Assembly (NCBI GenBank): GCA_946222495.1
Contig: CAMICF010000121.1
Location: 1-8,697 of the forward strand
Length of the DNA: 8,697 nucleotides
Reading direction: 5' to 3'
Source of the DNA: an uncultured Janibacter sp.
GTDB lineage: Bacteria > Actinomycetota > Actinomycetes > Actinomycetales > Dermatophilaceae
Both the position numbers and the translations under genes were made by a program. The notes under the pieces are model-generated. The model did no database searches. It saw only the letters and a list, made by a program, of their open reading frames with translations, and had not been told where the DNA came from. Below, in pieces: positions 5,512 to 8,697 of this stretch (position 1 is the first letter of the stretch; each line of letters opens with the position of its first letter).

Positions 5512-6252
5512 CTACCGCCCGAAGACCTCGAGGAGCAGGGCGTGCTCGACCGCCGGGTCGGCCACCTGGCGGCCGCCCTCGCCGAGGGACCCGCCGAGCA
5601 GCTCCGACGGCGTCGGGAAGTCGTCCGGGAGCGCCGCGTTGTACTGCCGGTGCTCCTCGAGCGACTCGACCGCGTCCTCGAGGTGCCCCGTGACGTCGAC
5701 GTAGTGGGTCGGCGTCGCGCTGGCGCACACGGCGACGGCGCCGACCTTCCACGGCTCGACGCCCTCCGCGGTGAGCTCGGGGAAGATCCACCGGTTGCCC
5801 GCGTCGGCGGTCGCGTCGAGCGTGGCGAGGCCGACGGCCCGGTGGTCGGCCTGGTTGAGGTAGCCGCCGGGGAAGGTCTCGGCATGGGTCAAGGTGACGA
5901 CGAGGGCCGGCCGGGTCCGACGGATGGCGGCCGTGATGTCCCGCCGCAGCGGCAGCCCGTACTCGATGACGCCGTCGTGGTGGTCACCGAACTCGACCGT
6001 GTCGACGCCGACGACGGACGCACTCGCCCGCTCCTCGTCGGCGCGGGCGGGCGCCGCGTCGACCGGGTCCATCGTGTCGATGCCGGCCTCGCCGCGGGTC
6101 AGGAGGAAGTAGCTCACCCGCTTGCCCGCGGCCGTCCAGCGCGCGACGGCGGCGGAGAGCCCGTACTCGATGTCGTCCGGATGGGCGACGACGCACAGCA
6201 CGGAGTCGAAGGTGGTCTCGTCGAGGGCGGCCAGGACTGGCTGGGTGCTCAC
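5512..6252 (-). CDS. PIG-L (LmbE/MshB-like) zinc deacetylase
   Basis: 246-residue cytosolic protein of the zinc-dependent PIG-L family, whose members remove acetyl groups from GlcNAc-type sugars or act as amidases (MshB and Mca in mycothiol metabolism, BshB in bacillithiol). The signature VVAHPDDIEYG (21-31) supplies H24 and D27 as zinc ligands and D26 as general base. NQADHRAVG (133-141) supplies the third ligand H137. The GEAGIDT (54-60) and ATPTHYVDVT (179-188) blocks are also family-like. It differs in length and detail from true MshB/Mca (nearer 290-300 residues), so substrate is left open. The GTG at 6252 fits the family N-terminus; the next in-frame ATG is residue 61 and would remove the zinc site. 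There is no proper ribosome site, but a TACCGT hexamer lies exactly where a leaderless transcript would need it. It follows the stress-protein gene on the same strand after 59 bp and a hairpin. Confidence 0.92.
   Translation of the reverse strand: MSTQPVLAALDETTFDSVLCVVAHPDDIEYGLSAAVARWTAAGKRVSYFLLTRGEAGIDTMDPVDAAPARADEERASASVVGVDTVEFGDHHDGVIEYGLPLRRDITAAIRRTRPALVVTLTHAETFPGGYLNQADHRAVGLATLDATADAGNRWIFPELTAEGVEPWKVGAVAVCASATPTHYVDVTGHLEDAVESLEEHRQYNAALPDDFPTPSELLGGSLGEGGRQVADPAVEHALLLEVFGR
6225..6252 (-). repeat. 28-bp direct repeat, copy 1 (5' end of the PIG-L gene)
   Basis: The first 28 bases of this gene match the first 28 bases of the neighbouring gene (6872-6899) at 24 positions, including 14 identical bases in a row from the second base of the start codon. 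Both proteins therefore begin MSTQP-x-LAA. The rest of the two genes is unrelated. Confidence 0.6.
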
Positions 6253-6258
6253 GCTCCG

Positions 6259-6264
6259 ACGGTA
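6259..6264 (-). promoter_or_regulatory. Putative -10 box for a leaderless PIG-L transcript
   Basis: TACCGT fits the actinobacterial TANNNT -10 consensus and ends six bases before the GTG at 6252, so transcription would start at the start codon. This would explain the lack of a spaced ribosome site. No convincing -35 box is visible. Confidence 0.42.
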
Positions 6265-6291
6265 GTGACCCGCGGGCCGATCCGGCCGTAC

Positions 6292-6307
6292 CGACTCCCG
6301 CGAGTCG
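6292..6307 (-). terminator. Small hairpin after the stress-protein gene
   Basis: On the minus strand CGACTC, loop GCGG, GAGTCG form a perfect 6-bp stem four bases after the stop codon of the gene ending at 6312. It may end or weaken transcription before the PIG-L gene, in agreement with a separate promoter for that gene. Confidence 0.35.
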
Positions 6308-6311
6308 TTCG

Positions 6312-6899
6312 TCAGGCCGAGGGGTGCTCGCCCTGCTCGCGGTCCAGACGCTCCTGCTCGGCGCGGGCCTGCTCCTGGTTGCGGCGCAGCTGCTCCTGGG
6401 CCGCCCGCATCGGGTCGAGCTCGTCGAGGAGCTCGCGTGCCCGCTGGGCGTGACGGTGCTCCGTGAGCACCTCGTAGCGGGAGGCGACGACCTGGCTGAC
6501 CGAGGTGAAGTCGCGCTGGCCGCCGGTGCTGCGGTAGCCGAGCCAGGCCCAGATGACACCGAAGACCGCACCGATGAGGACCGTGGAGATGAGGCGCTGG
6601 ACGATGCCCTCTCCCCCGTCGAACATCGCAAAGATCAGGCCGACGAAGACACCGATCCAGATGCCGGAGAGCAGCCCGCCGACGAGCACCTTGCGGGTCG
6701 TCAGGCGCCCGCTCACGCGCTCGACCTGCTTGAGATCGGTGCCGACGATCATGACGTCCTCGACGGGGAACTCGTTGTCCGCGAGGAAGTCGACCGCTCG
6801 CTGCGCCTCGGCGTAGGAGGCGTAGGTGCTCAGGGACCGCGGGTACTCGAGCCCAAGACGGTTTTCCATCCGGGCCGCCAGGTGTGGCTGGGTGCTCAT
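6312..6899 (-). CDS. General stress protein, YflT-like domain with two membrane segments
   Basis: 195-residue inner-membrane protein of the actinobacterial 'general stress protein' type. Residues 21-65 (SLSTYASYAEAQRAVDFLADNEFPVEDVMIVGTDL, written here in two parts: SLSTYASYAEAQRAVDF and LADNEFPVEDVMIVGTDL) resemble the heat-induced YflT domain, a ferredoxin-like unit. Two membrane segments follow at about 71-93 and 101-121, each rich in Gly, Val and Ile, with a short acidic link (MFDGGEG). The tail (about 150-192) is charged with many Gln, Glu and Arg and could form a coiled coil. Biochemical role is unknown in the family; expression is typically stress linked. The ATG at 6899 has GGGGAC just upstream. 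It shares a 61-bp divergent gap with the serine hydrolase and lies upstream of the PIG-L gene. Confidence 0.85.
   Translation of the reverse strand: MSTQPHLAARMENRLGLEYPRSLSTYASYAEAQRAVDFLADNEFPVEDVMIVGTDLKQVERVSGRLTTRKVLVGGLLSGIWIGVFVGLIFAMFDGGEGIVQRLISTVLIGAVFGVIWAWLGYRSTGGQRDFTSVSQVVASRYEVLTEHRHAQRARELLDELDPMRAAQEQLRRNQEQARAEQERLDREQGEHPSA
6872..6899 (-). repeat. 28-bp direct repeat, copy 2 (5' end of the stress-protein gene)
   Basis: Partner of the copy at 6225-6252, with 24 of 28 bases the same. The differences are the first base of the start codon (ATG here, GTG there), two adjacent bases in codon 6, and one base in the ninth codon. Confidence 0.6.
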
Positions 6900-6946
6900 G
6901 TCCCCAGTGTCCCACTCCTCGCCCGGGCGCCGCCCCTCCGGGTGGC

Positions 6947-6952
6947 TAGGCT
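6947..6952 (+). promoter_or_regulatory. Putative -10 box of the serine hydrolase gene
   Basis: TAGGCT fits TANNNT and ends eight bases before the ATG at 6961, giving a leaderless or almost leaderless transcript. GGGAGG (6953-6958) lies between but only two bases from the ATG, too near for ordinary ribosome-site use. No clear -35 box is seen in the 61-bp divergent gap. Confidence 0.4.
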
Positions 6953-6960
6953 GGGAGGTC

Positions 6961-8328
6961 ATGACGACACCGCTGCTGCCGCTCACCGCCCGCCGGCTCG
7001 ACCGCAGCGCCGCCATCCGCCAGGCCAGCGGCCGGGTCCCCTCCCTCGTGACCGGGCTTGTCCGCGACGGCGAGCTCGTGTGGTCCTGCGGGAGAGGCAC
7101 CTTCGCGCCGGGCGCCGACCCCCTCGAGGTCCAGTACCGCATCGGGTCGATCACCAAGACCTTCGTCGCGGTCGCCGTGCTGCGGCTGCGCGATGCCGGG
7201 CGGCTCCGGCTGACCGACCCGATCGGCGACCACGTGCCGGGGACCCCCTTCGCCGACCGGACCGTCGCCGAGCTGCTCACGCACACCGCGGGCCTGTCCG
7301 CCGAGCTGCCCGGGTCCTGGTGGGAGCGCTCCCCCGGCCCCGACCGCGAGGGTCTGCACGCGGCCATGCGCACCGGGACGGTCCTCGACCGGCAGGGGCG
7401 CGTCGTCCACTACTCCAACCTCGGCTTCGCCGTCCTCGGCCAGCTCGTCGAGCGCCTCGCCGACCGCGTCTGGCACGAGGTCGTCACCGACGAGATCCTC
7501 GCGCCGCTCGGGATGGGCCGGACCACGGCCCTGCCGGTGGCTCCCTTGGCCACCGGGTACGCCGTCCACCCGCACGCCGATGTCCTTCTGCCGGAGGCGG
7601 TCCAGGACACGAAGGCGATGGGTCCCGCCGGTCAGCTGTGGTCGACCGTGCCCGACCTGGCGCGGTGGGCCGCCTTCATCGGCGGCGACACCGGCGACGT
7701 CCTCGCGGCCGACACCCTCGAGGAGATGTGCGAGCCGATCGCGCTCATGGACGGCGTCGACTGGACCCGGGCGCGCGGGCTGGGCCTGGAGATGACCCGC
7801 GAGCGCGGGCGGGTCCTCGTCGGCCACGGGGGCTCGATGCCCGGGTTCCAGGCCGGGATCCGGGTCGACCGGGCGACCCGCACCGGCGTCGTCTCCGTGC
7901 TCAACGCGACGACGGCGGGTGCCGCGGAGGAGGCCGAGGACCCCTTCGACGTCCTCGAGGAGTGCGAGCCGCGGCTGCCCGAGCCGTGGGTGGCCACGGA
8001 GAGCGTCCCCGCCGACCTGCTCGCCCTCACCGGGTCGTGGTTCTGGGGGACCTCCGAGGGCGTGCTGCGCGTGCTGCCCGACGGCGGCCTGCGGCTCGAC
8101 CACGTGTCGGGCATGCTCTCGGCGAGCGGATTCCGGCCGAGCGGCGAGGACACGTGGACCGGCCTCGGCGGCTACTTCCGGGGCGAGACGCTCCGGGCCA
8201 CCCGTGACGCGGACGGCACGCCCCGGCACCTCGACATCGGGACCTTCGTCCTCACGCGTCGTCCGTACGAGCCGGGGGACGTCATCCCCGGCGGGATGGA
8301 CGCGGGCGGCTGGCCCACCACCCCCTGA
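6961..8328 (+). CDS. Serine hydrolase, class C beta-lactamase/DD-peptidase fold
   Basis: 455-residue enzyme of the beta-lactamase (PF00144) family, which includes esterases, DD-peptidases and amidases. Catalytic motifs are complete: S63-I-T-K66 in RIGSITKTF, Y151-S-N153 in HYSNLGF, and H289-G-G291 in VGHGGSMPGF. Supporting blocks LLTHTAGLS (105-113) and GPAGQLWSTVPDLARW (221-236) are typical. A beta-rich C-terminal region (about 345-435) follows the catalytic domain and resembles the small accessory domains of this family. There is no signal peptide: the N-terminus MTTPLLPLTARRLD has no hydrophobic core, so it should act in the cytosol, which argues against cell-wall or beta-lactam substrates and favours an esterase or peptidase. 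The ATG at 6961 is preceded by a likely leaderless promoter. It is transcribed alone and faces the acyl-CoA dehydrogenase across a large palindrome. Confidence 0.93.
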   Translation: MTTPLLPLTARRLDRSAAIRQASGRVPSLVTGLVRDGELVWSCGRGTFAPGADPLEVQYRIGSITKTFVAVAVLRLRDAGRLRLTDPIGDHVPGTPFADRTVAELLTHTAGLSAELPGSWWERSPGPDREGLHAAMRTGTVLDRQGRVVHYSNLGFAVLGQLVERLADRVWHEVVTDEILAPLGMGRTTALPVAPLATGYAVHPHADVLLPEAVQDTKAMGPAGQLWSTVPDLARWAAFIGGDTGDVLAADTLEEMCEPIALMDGVDWTRARGLGLEMTRERGRVLVGHGGSMPGFQAGIRVDRATRTGVVSVLNATTAGAAEEAEDPFDVLEECEPRLPEPWVATESVPADLLALTGSWFWGTSEGVLRVLPDGGLRLDHVSGMLSASGFRPSGEDTWTGLGGYFRGETLRATRDADGTPRHLDIGTFVLTRRPYEPGDVIPGGMDAGGWPTTP

Positions 8329-8348
8329 GCGACCGAGCCCCACCCCCG

Positions 8349-8434
8349 ACGAACTACTGCAGGCAGCACCTCGTGAAGTCGGCCGTAGCTCGAGCTACGG
8401 CTGACGCCACAAAGTACTGCCTGCAGTAGTTCGT
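8349..8434 (-). repeat. 86-bp near-perfect palindrome between convergent genes (terminator or mobile palindrome)
   Basis: The outer arms ACGAACTACTGCAGGCAG (8349-8366) and its exact complement (8417-8434) are 18 bp each. The core CCGTAGCTCGAGCTACGG (8383-8400) is an 18-bp perfect palindrome. Both share the same centre (between 8391 and 8392). The 16-base stretches joining them match at 10 positions, so 37 of 43 pairs are Watson-Crick with no bulges. In minus-strand RNA four of the six mismatches become G-U pairs, giving 41 of 43; plus-strand RNA gains only one. ACCCCC (8342-8347) and GGGGGT (8442-8447) can extend the stem. It begins 12 bases after the stop codon of the minus-strand acyl-CoA dehydrogenase and 20 bases after that of the serine hydrolase. 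Role as a two-way terminator or 3' mRNA stabiliser is inferred; a dispersed REP-like or MITE-like element is the main alternative. Confidence 0.85.
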
Positions 8435-8446
8435 GCGAGAGGGGGG

Positions 8447-8697
8447 TCAGCCCTTGGCCGGGTAGTCCTTGAGGATCGACTTGCCGATGATCATCTTCTG
8501 GATCTCGGCGGTGCCCTCACCGATGAGCAGCATCGGGGCCTCGCGGTAGAGGCGCTCGATCTCGTACTCCTTGGTGTAGCCGAAGCCACCGTGGATGCGG
8601 AAGGACTGCTCGACGACGTCGGCGCAGTACTCGGCGGCCATGTACTTCGCGATGCCGGCCTCGAGGTCGTTGCGCTCGCCCTTGTCCTTGAGGCGGG
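8447..8697 (-). CDS. Acyl-CoA dehydrogenase, C-terminal end (runs off the right edge)
   Basis: The last 82 residues of a flavoprotein that oxidises an acyl-CoA to the 2-enoyl-CoA and passes electrons to ETF. The frame stays open from the window edge (RLKDKGERNDLEAGIAKY before the internal Met) to the TGA at 8447-8449, so the Met at 8641 is internal and not a start. Family C-terminal motifs are clear: FRIHGGFGYTKEYEIERLYREA and then IGEGTAEIQK. The Glu in GEGT is at the usual catalytic-base position of short- and medium-chain enzymes. The substrate cannot be read from this end; methylsuccinyl-CoA dehydrogenase would fit with the mesaconyl-CoA hydratase 3 kb away, but so would ordinary beta-oxidation or branched-chain acyl-CoA oxidation. 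Confidence 0.95.
   Translation of the reverse strand, partial: RLKDKGERNDLEAGIAKYMAAEYCADVVEQSFRIHGGFGYTKEYEIERLYREAPMLLIGEGTAEIQKMIIGKSILKDYPAKG

Noticed and set aside
4266..5885. Long minus-strand open frame (539 codons) across the hydratase and deacetylase region
   Set aside because: It is low-complexity, rich in Arg, Ser and Asp, and overlaps two well-supported genes; a GC-rich antisense artefact.
5512..6915. Reading the PIG-L frame as a 467-residue fusion protein starting near 6915
   Set aside because: The extra N-terminal part is the shadow of the stress-protein gene in another frame. The PIG-L fold begins right after GTG 6252, where a -10 box is correctly spaced.
6324..8207. Long plus-strand open frame (627 codons) over the stress-protein and serine hydrolase genes
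   Set aside because: It is out of frame with both supported genes and consists of Arg/Pro/Ala repeats without motifs.

Overview
This is a very GC-rich stretch (roughly 70% by eye) with short intergenic gaps, GTG and ATG starts, likely leaderless promoters and acyl-CoA chemistry typical of high-GC Actinobacteria. Gene content and protein style fit a member of the Micrococcales, perhaps Intrasporangiaceae (Janibacter/Knoellia-like). That placement is inference from style, not a database match.

Layout from left to right: a crotonase-fold enoyl-CoA hydratase (minus, 101-886); divergent from it, a short secreted protein (plus, 1025-1564) that looks like the first blades of a beta-propeller whose 3' part has been lost; an aminopeptidase P with all five metal ligands (plus, 1598-3100); a 173-bp convergent gap full of inverted repeats; a minus-strand protein joining an AbiEi-type winged-helix region to a DUF559/Vsr-like nuclease fold (3274-4185); a divergent gap with palindromes; a mesaconyl-CoA hydratase (2-methylfumaryl-CoA hydratase) of ethylmalonyl-CoA-pathway type (plus, 4431-5486); a PIG-L/LmbE deacetylase (minus, 5512-6252); a YflT-type general stress membrane protein (minus, 6312-6899); a divergent cytosolic serine hydrolase of the class C beta-lactamase fold (plus, 6961-8328); an 86-bp near-perfect palindrome; and the C-terminal end of an acyl-CoA dehydrogenase that runs off the right edge (minus, 8447-8697).

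The genes do not form one operon: strand changes at almost every boundary, so most are single-gene units. Three of them (enoyl-CoA hydratase, mesaconyl-CoA hydratase, acyl-CoA dehydrogenase) work on CoA thioesters and fit fatty-acid, branched-chain amino-acid or C2 assimilation. Convergent gene pairs are each separated by hairpins that probably act as two-way terminators.

I see no defence island, CRISPR array, phage or intact insertion sequence, and no clearly new multi-gene system. The most unusual item is the 86-bp palindrome at 8349-8434. Four of its six departures from perfect symmetry still allow G-U pairing in minus-strand RNA, so the minus-strand transcript could pair at 41 of 43 positions. 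Next in interest are the truncated secreted gene with its AT-richer junction, the orphan AbiEi-nuclease fusion, and the two mutually exclusive hairpins at 3198-3240.
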